Below are positions 34,885 to 46,869 of a DNA stretch of 64,000 nucleotides, in pieces (position 1 is the stretch's first letter; every line of letters begins with the position of its first letter). The DNA comes from Gigaspora margarita (lineage: Eukaryota; Glomeromycota; Glomeromycetes; Diversisporales; Gigasporaceae), in assembly GCA_009809945.1 (NCBI GenBank), contig WTPW01001552.1, positions 26,280-90,279 of the forward strand, in the 5' to 3' direction. The translations under genes were made by a program, and so were the position numbers. Under the pieces are notes generated by a model. That model was given only the letters and a program-made list of their open reading frames with translations, was not told where the DNA came from and made no database searches.

Positions 34885-35916
34885 AATAATTTTTTTTTGT
34901 ATTCAAAGTGTCCACTTAGGGATCAGGAAATTTTATTCAAGTTTTAGGGCTGTTGGTAATCCCACGTGGGGGACTACCAACATTTGTTACAATGATGAGA
35001 GTACAACTAGCCACACCTGCAACATTTGGTTGCCTATTTAAGTAGCTACCCTAAGGTTCTACGCTAGCTGCCATACCTGCAACCCACATACTGGCATTGT
35101 CTATTTAAACCCTCTGATCCTTGTCCCTCCTGCCAACCCTCTTGTATCACTAGAACATTGTTCCAGATACTGGTTCTATGCCCTTAGGACTCCATACACC
35201 AGGCAGGTATCCTCGCGGAAAACTTGGTAGAGTGGTACCTGTCCTACACAGATATTTACATACACTTCAGTAATTATTGCTATGGCTCGCGCCAACACTT
35301 GCAAGACAAGGTAATTCCTGTCCTCTTACCAATACCTACTTCTGCCCTTGCGAAGTTCACCAACCCTGGTACCTCACCCCTTCATCTTCCTGAGCATATT
35401 CCCTGGTACTTCGCAAAACTCCCAATCTGATTGCCCAGAAGGATTGGTCAGCCCAGCTTTAGAATGCCATTATGGTCTCCCTTTCCTTGGTCCACGCTTC
35501 TATAACATGTGTCCTTTTCCTTTAGTACGACTCTGGCAGCTCAGTTGGTAGGGTCCTCTGACCCTCTATATGTCCTAGTTTTCCCGGCTAGCCTACCTGT
35601 TCCCACTCTGTTTTGTGATACCGTTTAAAGCTGACTTTCTCTGCTCGGGGCTTGCCAAGCATGTTTTCCAATCCAATGCCCCTGGGGGTTATTTTTACCA
35701 CCTTATGCATGGCTCCCAAATTGGTATTGTTGTTATACCAATATGCTCTTGGTGCAACCCAGGTTACAGATCTACCAATCTAGCTTATAGTTTGAGTTAA
35801 TGTAACACAGGTATGAATTTTTGAAAAATGTCTCCGGTAGGATTCGAACTCTGTACCTGTAGTCACAAATGCTTGGGGGGTGACAAACATCCAACTTCAC
35901 TAAGTCGCCACACCCC
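34885..35916 (-). mobile_element. GC-rich 1-kb retroposon with tRNA-like head, minus strand
   Basis: TATTACTTGTAAC flanks both sides (34872-34884, 35917-35929), a 13-bp target duplication. On the minus strand the head starts GGGGTGTGGCGACTTAGTG. TGGCGACTTAGTGAAGTTGG (35891-35910) fits a pol III A box and GAGTTCGAATCC (35840-35851) a B box, about 40 nt apart. The plus-strand T run at 34890-34898 is the poly(A) tail. Near the tail is a hairpin (GTTGGTAATCCC / GGGACTACCAAC around CACGTG, 34952-34982). Base composition is clearly richer in G+C than its surroundings. A second A-box-like motif on the plus strand, GCAGCTCAGTTGGTAGGG (about 35535-35552), lies inside. It is long for a SINE. Short plus-strand open frames (35224-35800) are not supported as genes. 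Confidence 0.85.
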
Positions 35917-36084
35917 TATTACTTGTAACTATAATTATTACATGTAATAATATTTATTACATGTAATAATATTTATTACATAAAATAAATGTAATTACAA
36001 TTATGACTTTTGTAATAAATAATTATTACATTATGACAAATTGCATTTTGAATTATGGCACCAATTATTAAAAATAATCTTTAA

Positions 36085-36420
36085 AAATTAGCCAATCATA
36101 ATAAAGCCCACTATGCATGTAAACAGTAGAATAATTATTTGATAAAATGTAATTAAAAGGCGAACAGAAATTTTTTTTGTGATCCACTATAAAATATGAT
36201 TGATGTGAATATAATTAGAAGGCTAGCAAGTGGATTACTAGATATAAGATGAAATATGTATATATTATATGGTGTTATTTTATGCAATTTGCTAGTAGAA
36301 ATATTTTAAGATTTTCAGTTTGCCTTGGGTTACAGATTACTTCGTTGCAATAACATAATTGCATTTAATCAAAAAATTTTAATTTAACGCAGACAATTTT
36401 CTAATTAGGTATTGAAGTAT
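36085..36420 (+). repeat. Partial third copy of the 31.2-32.3 kb tandem unit
   Basis: Shares AATTAAAAGGCGAACAGA, GATCCACTATAAAAT, ATAACATAATTGCATTTAA and the phrase GCCCACTATGCATGTAAACA, the latter in inverted sense relative to 32280-32310. Confidence 0.65.
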
Positions 36421-36504
36421 TTGGCTTTCATGAGATTGTATCAATCAGTTTTTTTGTTCAAAATGTAATAATTTTACTATAAAATAGTATTAATTGGACA
36501 AATC

Positions 36505-37126
36505 TTTTCATATTTATATTTATATTTATATTTATATTACTTTCATTAAATAAAGGCTAACATTTAGATAGTTTTAAAATTCTCATAGTTGGTAGTTTTT
36601 AAATTCTTATAGTTAGTGAAGATGCTGTTTGGTTATTGATAATTTTTATTTGTATAGCAAAGTGAAGACTATATTTTGTCAGGTTATTTTTAAAATCCTT
36701 ATACTAAATATTTTTAAAATTCTCATAGTAGGTTAAAATCTTTATTTAGTCTGATTATTTTAATATTTTGTAGTTAGAAAAATTTATATTGATTGAATAA
36801 TTTTCAAAGACTTATTCAGTTAGATTATGTTAAAATTTCATTGTTGGTGAAAACTATACTTGGTAATTTCTTGAATTTTTATATCTGGAAGGTTTTTAAA
36901 ATTTTTAGTTGTTGGGTAAAGAATTAATAGGAATTGAAAAACATTTTTAAAGTTCTAATAATCTTGAATTCAAATTTTAAATAAACTAGTTTACAGGTTG
37001 TTTCAAATTTTTTTTTTTATGGTTGCAACAAATAAAAGCATTGCAATTGTTATTTGATATTTAAAATGAAAAGTTAGGATAATGTTTTATGAACAAAATA
37101 TAGTATAAAAAGTTTAAATTATTAAT
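36505..37126. repeat. ATTTAT microsatellite and degenerate low-complexity repeats
   Basis: (TTTATA)n-like tract at 36508-36540, then loosely repeated phrases of TTTTAAAATTCTCATAGTT type to about 36960. No gene. Confidence 0.6.
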
Positions 37127-37175
37127 AAGTAGCTGCACGACATAGTTGTGCGATACCAGGAGCGGGGAAGTCAGT
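37127..37175 (-). repeat. Minus-strand head of repeat R with perfect hairpin
   Basis: Reverse complement reads TTCCCCGCTCCTGGTATCGC then ACAACTATGTCGTGCAGCTA. GCACGACATAGTTGTGC forms a 7-bp hairpin, better paired than in most plus-strand copies. The rest of repeat R is absent. Confidence 0.65.
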
Positions 37176-37770
37176 ATGTTATTAAGCCAGATATTATGTA
37201 TAAATAGAATTATCTAACATAATTTTTTCTAAACACCCATTAGATTTTATTTATATATATGTTGTTATGGGGTGAAATGGACAATATTTTATTTATGTAA
37301 TGCAAATGATGATAAAAAGGCAGTTTGCCAGAGGCATAACATGGTGATTTAATATGATTTATTATAAAAGTAGCTTATGTATTGATTTAGTCTGAGTTTA
37401 TTATATATTTATTGAAATTAACTATAGATAATCTGAAGATTTTCTTAAGAAGAGTGAAACAACTTCCTTGTTATACTTTCAGACTATTAGAGAAACTGTA
37501 AAGCTTTAATAAACCAAAATTATATGTTATTTTACCTCATTTGACTTTAATATGCCATGTGTATTAGGTGATATATGGCATGATATAACTAAGTCACCTA
37601 CCTTAAGGCTAAGCCTAGTACATTAGAGCTGGATATCATATGAAATGTGGTATAGTATAATTTTATAATTGAAATTACTTGACAATGTGATTTAACTATT
37701 GTAATCATCCGGATACACTAGTTGGCTATTTATGGTATTCAACTTTGATTTGCAATCAGGTTAAGGCAGA
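37176..37770. other. AT-rich spacer
   Basis: No gene or named repeat found. Confidence 0.35.
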
Positions 37771-37945
37771 AGGACCCTGAAATATATATAGATAGGTCAG
37801 GTATTAGTTTGCTTATTTTGGGGTTTTATACAAATCTTTCTATTTTAGTAATTTTTTGCTTATTTTTGAGGTTATTTTTGCAAATCTTTCTATTTTTAGT
37901 AATTTTATAATTAACCTGACCTATCTATATATATTTTGGGGTCCT
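37771..37945. mobile_element. hAT-like MITE, AGGACC-type ends
   Basis: Inverted ends of 32 bp: AGGACCCTGAAATATATATA then GATAGGTCAGGT on the left, ACCTGACCTATC and TATATATATTTTGGGGTCCT on the right. Flanks AGGCAGA / AGACAGA are a probable 7-8 bp duplication. The interior holds two copies of a CAAATCTTTCTATTTTAGTA phrase. Confidence 0.82.
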
Positions 37946-38174
37946 AGACAGATATGCTTAGTATCAATTTCATATTTTTATTTTTATAAAATTACAAGCG
38001 TTCATAGCATGCCAACAGTGCCCTCTAGAGATCACATTTCTTGAATAATAGAAGGCTTCCAAAAATTTGCAAATTAGTAATCTCATAAAATAAATTTTAC
38101 AAACCATACTATTTGGTGCCTGCAGTATGTTTTTAAAGTTGCTAGATTGTATTAAAATTAGTCTGTGCAAACTT

Positions 38175-39990
38175 GAAAGCATGGGTTAGTTGGTCAGTTA
38201 GTTGAATTTTTTTAATTTACTGTAAATAGAATAATAAGGTTATAAAGATTAATTTTCATTTTGTACAGTAAAGATCAAAAATTAGGTCAGCAGTCATTTT
38301 TTTGTCATTTCTATCTTACAATTACAGGAAATTAAGGTTTACATTAAGTGAGAAAAGTGGAAAAAAATAGTTGGCACAATTGGAATCAAAAAAAAATTTG
38401 ATGGTAAAAATTAACTTTGCTTGGCCTTATTGTAAGTATGAAAATTGCTAAAGTATGTGAATAAGGTTGAGTTTGTTTTATTGGATTAAATTTGTAATTT
38501 CTATCATGAGTTACAAAAGTGAGTTATTGTATCAAAGTTATCATAATTTCTATTATGAATTATTAAAAAAAATTGTTATATGAACACTTGATATTAGTTT
38601 GTATTAAAATTATTGGATTATATTATGAGCTATTAAAAAAAAATTACACTACAAAAACTTACTCATTATATTGGTAACAACAAAATATTACCTGTAGTAG
38701 AATTATCGTAATTTCTAGTATAAATTATTAAAAGACTATTCCAAACCTCTTTACACTTAATGCATAGTTAAGATTGAGTTTCACTAATACTGTTGTGATT
38801 TTTATTATAAATACCGTAAAAATTCTCAGAATTTGCCACTATCCTAATAATTATAGTAAATGGTTAAAGTTAAATTGTTTTGCATTAGAATTATTAAGGT
38901 TTATATCATGTGATCTTATAAAAAATTCTACAAAAAAATACTTACTATTTAGTGCCCGCCGCATTAAGTTATTAAAGTTGTTAACTTGCATTAAAATTAG
39001 GCCATTCAAAGTTGATTATTCGTTTTGCTTACATGGATTCTGAAAACATGGGTTTGTCAGTTAGATTTTTTTTTAATTTACTACCATGGTTAATTTTTAT
39101 TTTGCATGTCAAGGAATTAATAATTAGTAGCAGTCATATTTTTTTGTCATTTCTATCTAACAATTACTCTTTATCAGGTGACACTGGATGAGAGTAATAG
39201 ACAAAATAATTAATGCAATTGGATCTAAAAAAAAAATTTGAAAAATATAAAAAATGGATTAGCAAAACAAAAATCAACTTTTGTGTGACCTTATTGTAAG
39301 TGCAGAAATTTATTTAAGTGATATACAGTATGTGAATAAGGCAGAATTTGTTTGTATTGGATTAAATTTGTGATTCCTATCATGAGTTACAAAGGTGAGT
39401 TAGTTGTATCAAAGTTATTATAATTTCCATTATGAATTATTAAAAAATTATCATATGAACTTACTTGATATCAGTTTGCACTAAAATTATTGGATTCTAT
39501 CATGAGTTATCAAAAAAAATTCTACCACAAAACTTACTCATTATACTGGTAATGACAAACAGTACCTGTAGTAGAATTATCATAATTTCTACTATAAATT
39601 GCTATAAAACAACTATTACAAACCTCTTTAACACTTAATGCATGGTAAGATTGAGTTTCATTAATATTGTGATTTCACATGATTACTGTAAAAATTCTCT
39701 TACTGAATTTGCTGTTATCCTAATAATCATAGTAAATGGTTAAGGCTAAATTGTTTGCATTAGAATTATTACAAACCATACTCACCATTTAGTCTCATAG
39801 TATGTTACTAAAGTTGAGCTTCATTAAAATTAGGCCACGCAAAGTTGATTTTTCATTTTGCTTACATGAAATCTGAAAACATAGGTTAGTTACATTGGGA
39901 TTATTATAGTTTCTATAATGAGTTTAATATTATAAACCTTACTATTCTGGTGATACACAGGATGTGACTTGCTATCGTATATTAACTATA
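38175..39990 (+). repeat. 105-bp satellite, clusters 2 and 3, as a roughly 870-bp higher-order duplication
   Basis: 38175-39055 and 39056-39905 are alignable copies of one another, each made of imperfect 105-bp units (GATTTCTATCATGAGTTA, ACTTACTCATTATA, CAGTACCTGTAGTAG, TTAAGATTGAGTTTCA). The family matches 14100-14640. Q-type MITE ends mark the junctions (39005, 39255, 39840). An 89-codon frame (38774-39043) is not supported as a gene. Confidence 0.75.
39000..39297. mobile_element. Inverted-repeat element Q, copy 2
   Basis: Left end GGCCATTCAAAGTTGATTAT then TCGTTTTGC, right end GCAAAACAAAAATCAACTTT then TGTGTGACCTTA: inverted ends of about 35 bp. It sits at the junction of two 105-bp satellite blocks. 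Confidence 0.65.
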
Positions 39991-40612
39991 TCTCAACTTG
40001 TCTAAGATTCAAAGAAGATCCAAAGTCCACGTAAAGAGCAAAAGTCAATTTTTTAAAAAATAAATTAATGAAAACAGGAGTAAATGAGGATTGATTCACA
40101 CCACATTTCAATTTTCATGCGTCGATTATTAATTATGTAATTCTTAGCATAGATCAATTGCTAAAGACGTGCATTAGTATATTTAATATTAAATTTCTCA
40201 TGACATGTAATCTGAACTATTTATTTTTCACATGTGTAAAATGATGGGTAAAAATGTAAGAGACATCGTGAAAGGCACATGTTTTTATAATATTATAAAA
40301 AAAAATTAAATAAAATAAAATAAATAAATAAATAAATAAATAAATATTATTATTGCTCAATCATATGATTTTATTTACAGTATGAGGAAAAACATATAGG
40401 GATTCCGTTCGCTACTATTTTACCAGCTCTATAATACATAGTAGGATAACTAGATCCTAAATATTTTCAACCAAATTAACCATATGCTTTTATACAAATT
40501 ATACTAAGAAACAAACTATTCCATCCTGAGCCAAGAAAAGATCTCATAGCCACAAAGAGAATTGGTTAAATTAATTGCATTATGTATAGCATGAATGCCA
40601 TTACTTACCTAT
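39991..40612. other. Spacer with (AAAT)n microsatellite
   Basis: AAAT simple repeat at 40297-40345. No gene seen. Confidence 0.55.
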
Positions 40613-41745
40613 AGGTCCTTGTACTGCTATTGCAGCCGCAGAGCCTAATCCAAATATGAGGTCCTTGCACTACTACTGTAGGCATGGAGCATAATACTAA
40701 CATGAGGTCCTTGCACTGCTATCTCAGCCACGGAGCCTGATAAAAAACTAGAGGTCCTTGTACTGCTATTCCAGTTGTGAAGTCTAATCATAACATGAGG
40801 CCCTTGCACTGATATTGAACTGCAGGTGCCTAATCAAAACATAAGGTCCTTGCACTAATACTGTAGCTGCGGAGCCTATTTACAATATGAAGTTCTTGCG
40901 CTGCTATTGCAGCTGTAGAGCCTAATCAAAACATGAGGTCCTTGCATTACTACTATAGCTGTGGAGCCTGATTATAATATAAAGTCCTTGCACTGTCTAT
41001 CACAGCTGCGATGCCTAATAAAAACAAGATATCCTTGTACTGCTATTGCAGCTGTGAGACTGATCATAACATGAGGTTCTTGCACTGCTATCACAGCCAT
41101 AGAGCCTAACCAAAATATGAGTCCTTGCCTAATTACCATATGAGGTCCTTGTACTGCTATCACAGCCACAGAGCCTAATAAAAAACATGAAGTCTTTGCA
41201 CTGCTGTGCAACCACAGAGCAAATCATAACATGGGGCCCTTGTTCTACTACTATATCCATAGAGCCTAATCGTAACATGAAGTCATTGTACTATTATCAC
41301 CGCCACAGAACCTAATAAAAATATGAGATTCTTGTACTGCTAATCCAGAACCTAATCAAATCATAAGGTTCTTGCACTACTATTGTAGCCATGAAGCTTA
41401 ATCACAGCATGAGGCCATTTCAGTCACAAAACTAAACATAATAGAGGCCCTTGCACTATTAATATAGTCATGAAGCCTGATCACACTTGCACTATTGTCA
41501 TAATCATAAAGCCTAATTATCAATAATCTTTGTACTGCTAATCGCAACCATATGATCTAACTACTAAAATATAAGCTTTTTGCACTGCTATTGCAGCTGT
41601 AAAACCTAATCACAATATGAGGTTCTTGTACTGCTATTGCAGTTGTGATGCTTATTTATCGAAAGAAGAGGTCTTGCACTGTCATTATAGTCACAGAACC
41701 TAATCACTAATGTGATGTCCTACATTGCCATTATAGCCATTTTTC
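40613..41745 (+). repeat. 46-bp satellite array, forward orientation
   Basis: About 24 tandem units. Starts of AGGTCCTT at 40613, 40659, 40705, 40752, 40798, 40844 and 40890 give a period of 46 bp (once 47). Consensus in order: AGGTCCTTGCACTGCTATTG, CAGCTGCGGAGCC, TAATCATAACATG. Units decay toward the right end. Open frames such as the minus-strand one at 40972-41211 (repeated AVIAVQ) are the satellite translated. Reverse-orientation units are at 53090-60140 and a 49-bp relative at 61985-62480. Confidence 0.95.
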
Positions 41746-42095
41746 AGCCTTTACTACAAGGCAAGTGATAGCGAAAAGAAAGATAGCTTTCTTAACAAAA
41801 CACCTTTAAATATCTTTCTTTTCCTTTTTCATCTTATTCATAGTATATAATCCGATTTCAACAATTATATACAATTACAATATACACCAGAAAAATACCT
41901 GCATCAAACAAGATACCATAATGACCACAACGATAAACTATCAAACTCCATAAAAGGCTAATTCAACAAATTGAACATGTGATCTAATAAAGTCATCTGA
42001 TCTCGCAATAATGATTACCCTGTCACTTCATTGATAGGCTTCTCAAAAAAAAAAATTTATAATATAAAAAAAATAAGGAAAGGAATAAATAAATA
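41746..42095. other. AT-rich spacer
   Basis: No gene or repeat supported. Confidence 0.35.
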
Positions 42096-42285
42096 CAGTT
42101 GAACCTCCCCAAACTGGTACGCATGGTGGACAAGTTTCGTATCAGTATTGAGGATTATCAGATTTGAAATCATTATACTATAAACTATATAGATTCATAT
42201 AACAGAAACGGACTTGGTGGATTAATTTTTTATCAGATTTGACAGGTTATCAGTTTTGACAGGATCAGTTTTGGAGGTTCAACTG
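42096..42285. mobile_element. Tc1/pogo-like MITE
   Basis: Ends CAGTTGAACCTCC and GGAGGTTCAACTG, perfect over 13 bp. TA at 42094-42095 and 42286-42287. Subterminal TATCAGTTTTGACAGG-type repeats on the right. 190 bp, non-coding. Confidence 0.92.
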
Positions 42286-43303
42286 TATATACAAGTTATG
42301 AATCACTTGGATCTGAGTTGGGATATCACTTAATTTGGTCTGATTAATTATGCAATCAATTTAAAAGTTAGTTTACTAAACAATGCATAGAGGGCATCGA
42401 TAAGGTATTAATTTTAAGATTATGTAATGCAAGAACAATAATAATAGTTTTTAAGAGGACAATGAGATGTTAAAGAGTAACAATTAACAAATGCAACATC
42501 AATAAATTATTTTGTAGTATAACAGTAAAAATAATGAGATTTTATAACATAACTTTGTTATAAAGGCTTTGAAAATCGTTTACACTAAAATAATTGTGAA
42601 AAATAGTGTCATTTGCTCTATACATCCAAAAATCCACAAGACATTCTTTACTATTAAATTAAATATAAATAACCCCGTCACCATCTGATCACTATCCTGA
42701 TCATAAGATCCAAAAATAGTTAAAAATTAATTATTATAGTACCGCATATTATAGTTGACCGAACACCAATTTTTCGCACGCGATAAAGTAATATATTATA
42801 GCATTATAATAATTATATTAATGTAACTATATAACAAAATCATGCCAAACCAGGAATATATGAATATTAGGCACTAAAAACCAAGAACTTAATCAGTGAT
42901 CTTTATACATTATAAGTGCTAGACTTGAGTTTTGATTAATACTAAAAAAGTTACTAAAATTAAATACTATATAATTATATTAAAAAAATACATATTATAA
43001 TAAATAAAATCATAATAAATTAAACCTTAAAGTTAGAATTTTCATAAATTTAATAAAACAGAGAATGATACTGCACTGCATATTATCAAATAGTTTCTAG
43101 TTAATAATGCACTATTGATAAATAATTATTAATTATTATCATTATTAATTCAAGAGGTCCTATCACTAGATGTGGGTGCAAATATTCATAGCAATAAGTA
43201 TAATCCAAACCCCAACTTTACTCTCTGCTATAAGAAGTAACCTTGCCCAAACAGTAAAAAAAATTAAAATCTTTCACTATGAACTTTATTAGTGATTATC
43301 TAT
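42286..43303. other. AT-rich spacer
   Basis: No open frame, tandem repeat or inverted-repeat pair strong enough to report. One short TTATTAATTATTAT run lies near 43120-43150. Confidence 0.4.
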
Positions 43304-43311
43304 TCACAAAA

Positions 43312-45711
43312 TAGGGATAGTTTGGTCAGCTAGATTAGCTATCAGTCAGATATTATTAACTATTAGCTAGGTGCTGGCTATAGGTGGCTATAGCTGATCA
43401 AATACTTGATCAATTTCTTAATCAATTTTTTAATCAAACAAATAAACAAAAACCAAATAATTATATTTTAACTTATGATATTCAGTTATACAAATATTAG
43501 AGTACTTTTAATCAAAATAATTCATTTGGGCAGATTGAATACATTTTACTAATTTGTGATGATCTGTGATTATCTATTAATTTAGCCAATTAAATTGCTT
43601 GTTTTAACATTTTGACTAATAATTTAATTTTCTATTTTGGGGATCAATTAAAGCCAGGCACTATCACGTGACTAATATCCAATCAAATTGCAAATTTTGA
43701 TCATTGTGGTGAGACAAAAACAAAAAAAAAAGTGAAAAACACCAAAAATACAAGAAATGAGTGTTTAAACCTGTTTCAGAACATTATAAAAAATGTTGGA
43801 AAGATAATTTTACCTATAAAATATCTCTAATCCTAGCTTCTAACTAACCCTTACCCTAATTTTAGTTAAATAACTAGGAAAATGGAAACCATTTAAAACC
43901 TGAAGTACAAACATAAAACCAATTTTTTTATTACACCTGATCTAGCCAATAACTGTGGCAGATCATAATGAAATCAGATCATAATGAAATTGAACTTATT
44001 TTATGACCGATTTTTAAATTTTTTTGGGCATTTTTTGTTAGGTTTTTTTATAGTTAAGTTAGGATTTAGGGTTAGGATTATTTGAAAAAGAGTATAGGTG
44101 GATTTTAGTAGGGCTTATATTTTTAAATCGAACCCCTGTATTTCATTATGATCTGATTTCATTATGATCTGTGACAATAACTATCAATTTTCTATTATTT
44201 TGATTGTTTTTTATGTTACACCTGATCTAGCCTATCAGGATTCAGAATTTGTTAACACACAGACATCGGGTGTACTATTGCTCTACCTATGAGTGTCCTT
44301 TGGACAATAAAAAATATATAAAGGTACCTGTCTTTAACAGTCACCTATTTTGGTAATTGCACCTAGTTGCACTCTAATCTAAAAAGAAAAAAACAACAAA
44401 CAAACAGGTTTTTTCTAGTTTGTCACAATTTACTATATCTAAACCTAATTTTTTTTTACATAAAAATGATTGACATACACAGCAAATTGGCTATATATAA
44501 AATATTGAAGATCCAATTTTCAAAACCATCCAATTCTAGTCAAATTTGTAGATTATTTGGCCTATTGGAGATGATTTTAAAATTATAGAACTAGTAATAC
44601 CAGGGGTTAGAAGGCTATTTTATACCAAAATTTTGCAAGGAAACATTTAATTAGTATGCAGAAGGCAGTTTCATAGGCAAAATTTTGTGTTCATGTTACA
44701 CCTAATTTTGAAATCTGTTTAACTAGTGAAATTGTTTAGACTGGCTTAACTTAAAACTCATTCCCAAATGGCCAAACAATCTGTAAATGACCAGAATTAG
44801 ATTTTTTGAAAATGTAGATCAGCCCATATGAAATTTTAAAAATTTTTCAAGATTCTAGCAAATATTTCTTTGTAACTTCTTGATTAATATAGTAAAAAAT
44901 TTTTATTTTAATTCTAAACTTGCTTTTGTAGAATTCAAAAAGAATTAACAAAATTAGATAAATGAGTATTGAAAAATTTTTACTAAAATTTTAAAAAACA
45001 TTTGTAATTTTACAAAAAATCAGTAAACCATTTTTTTTTACCTTTAAATAAAGATTTCTTAACAGCTATTGATTCAAATTTGATGAATTTTTTTTATTTT
45101 AATTTTTAAGTTTATATTGAAATTTGATGCATTTTGCAAACTGTGTTTATTTATTATTATCAAAATTCTGTATTCTTGCAAAATAGTGACAAACAAATTG
45201 CTCAATTGTTAGATAAAGCATGCCTGTCTTTACTATCATACAATAAAAATACTTTAGCGATTAACCAATTTTGCCATGGCATATTTTCGATTTTAATTAG
45301 CTAACTGCTGTGTTCTACAAAATTTTGGCCCACATTATATGATTGTTACATAATTTTTGAGCAGAATTAAGTTTTTAATTTTTTTATGAGAATAGGCCTC
45401 TAGTATACAAGCACATTTTTTGCTATTGTGATTTCATTAGTAATATTTTTTGTAATTACAGCCTAAATTTTTGATCACTCTTATACAATCAAAATCAAGA
45501 CTCTGTTGTAATGTAAAAGCTAGAATATTTCTTGCAATAATTCTGTAATTTGTGCACTTCATGCCAAATTAAGCAATAATTATGTTTTATTTGCCAGAAA
45601 GCAAAAGATTTGCATCAGCTAACCAGTTAGCTAAGCTTTTTTAGCTAACTATATTGACTATGGCTATAGCTGGGCAGCTAGCTAATTAAAGACTGACTAA
45701 ACCCATCCCTA
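43312..45711. mobile_element. 2.4-kb hAT-like element with AGCTA subterminal repeats
   Basis: Ends TAGGGATAGTTTGGTCAG and CTGACTAAACCCATCCCTA. Flanks TCACAAAA (43304-43311) and TAACAAAG (45712-45719), 6 of 8. GCTAGATTAGCTATCAGTCA, TAGCTAGG and GGCTATAGCTG near the left end are mirrored by AGTTAGCTAAGC, TTTAGCTAACTA and GGCTATAGCTGG near the right. It encloses a MITE (43955-44174) and a decayed relative of element U (44585-44745). A 73-codon frame (44367-44588) has no recognisable domain. No transposase remains. Confidence 0.75.
43955..44174. mobile_element. hAT-like MITE with paired GATCATAATGAAAT repeats
   Basis: Left arm CAGATCATAATGAAATCAGA then TCATAATGAAAT; right arm ATTTCATTATGATCTGATTT then CATTATGATCTG. 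CAATAACT at 43947-43954 and 44175-44182, 7-8 bp. Nested in 43312-45711. Confidence 0.85.
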
Positions 45712-45719
45712 TAACAAAG

Positions 45720-46693
45720 CCAGTAAATTTACAATGTGCTATCTTAAATCTAAAGATTACTTTAAACAATAAACACTAAAAAATGTTATCCTATATTGTT
45801 ATGTTATTGCAGCATTACAGTATTTAACACATTACTGTATAATATTTAGATACAACAGGATTATAGTATTTCAATATAATAGCATTATGGCATTACGTCA
45901 TTACATTATTACAGCATTATGCATATGTCATAACCATATTAATTTACCAAATTAATTCTACTGCCAATACTATGCACAGGTTACTACCATATTATTGCTA
46001 TAGGTTATTATTAAAATCATGTGATATTCAGGAGTTTTAATATTTTAAAATTCTATATTAATATATCAGATTTTAAAATTGTAGTAATTACATAAATGCT
46101 TTAAATATACATTTTAATATAGATTAAAAATGATAATAGAAATGGTAATGTATTTCTTGTTTATTGGATTTGGGTAAAGATTTTGAAATTGTTTAATATC
46201 ATGAAAAGTCAGTGTAAAATATAGTGCTGCCTAATTAGTTATAGGCCTTAAAAGGACCATTGGCCTGATGATTTTGGAATTCAAGACTTAAAGATCAATT
46301 TCTTGTTATAATTAAATTTTGAAGACATTGGAGTAAGTGATGAATTATTATAATCTAAAAAATAATAGCAATTAAAATATATTATTAGTAATCATTAATT
46401 ATTATAATAGTCATACCTGATTGATCATTATTTCAATTTGTCCCTGTATCTGTCAACTGCTCAGAGCCATTTTATAATACATTTATCTGTATTATGAACT
46501 CACGAAATTTGTAATAGTTCTGAAATATCTTCGTCAGTTGATAATTTATTTGATGACATTGTTGTATTAAAAAAAAAGTTGACTCAAAACACAGTTGCTT
46601 TTTTATTATTATACATCTATCATTCAAATTATCAATACTTTTATTAATCAAAAAGAATTTATTTGGGCAATAATATAGTTACAACAGTGTATA
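45720..46693. other. AT-rich spacer with loose ATTACAGCATTA repeats
   Basis: 45800-45930 holds repeated short phrases of GCATTA/ACATTA type. No gene seen. Confidence 0.45.
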
Positions 46694-46850
46694 CTTCATA
46701 TCTGTCAGATAAACTAGTTGTCTGACATGATTTATTGGATACATGGATATTTGACAGGATGATAGCAATGCATATTGCATTCAGCCATGTACTTTTGCTA
46801 TTATCATGCCAAATACCTATGTATCTGTCACATCATGCCAGATAACTATA
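46694..46850. mobile_element. Foldback MITE
   Basis: Left arm TATCTGTCAGATAAACTAG, GATACATGGATATTTGACAG and GATGATAGCAATGCA. The right arm folds back as TTTTGCTATTATCATGCC, AAATACCTATGTATC and CATGCCAGATAACT. Centre near 46772 (GCATATTGC). Non-coding. Confidence 0.75.
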
Positions 46851-46869
46851 AATAATTAACCAATTTCTT

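Larger units (their letters stand above)
34041..36063. mobile_element. 2-kb inverted-repeat element with TGGTGCCATAATT ends
   Basis: Perfect 13-bp inverted ends: TGGTGCCATAATT at 34041 and AATTATGGCACCA ending 36063. The body is rich in palindromic TTATTACATGTAATA units (34100-34490 and 35930-36000) and carries a pogo-like MITE (34595-34742) and a tRNA-headed retroposon (34885-35916). No certain target duplication. Without the two insertions it would be under 0.9 kb. Confidence 0.65.

Noticed and set aside
35224..35800. Plus-strand open frames in the GC-rich insert
   Set aside because: Overlapping short frames on the antisense strand of a tRNA-headed retroposon; no recognisable domain.
35840..35910. 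A functional tRNA gene (minus strand)
   Set aside because: A and B boxes are good, but the region heads a 1-kb element with poly(A) and a 13-bp duplication; I could not fold a full cloverleaf with an acceptor stem.
40972..41211. 79-codon minus-strand frame with repeated AVIAVQ
   Set aside because: It is the 46-bp satellite translated; 46 is not a multiple of three and the frame breaks elsewhere in the array.
44064..44082. TTAGGG telomere-like repeat (also at 18207-18217)
   Set aside because: Only one or two units; too few to be an interstitial telomere.
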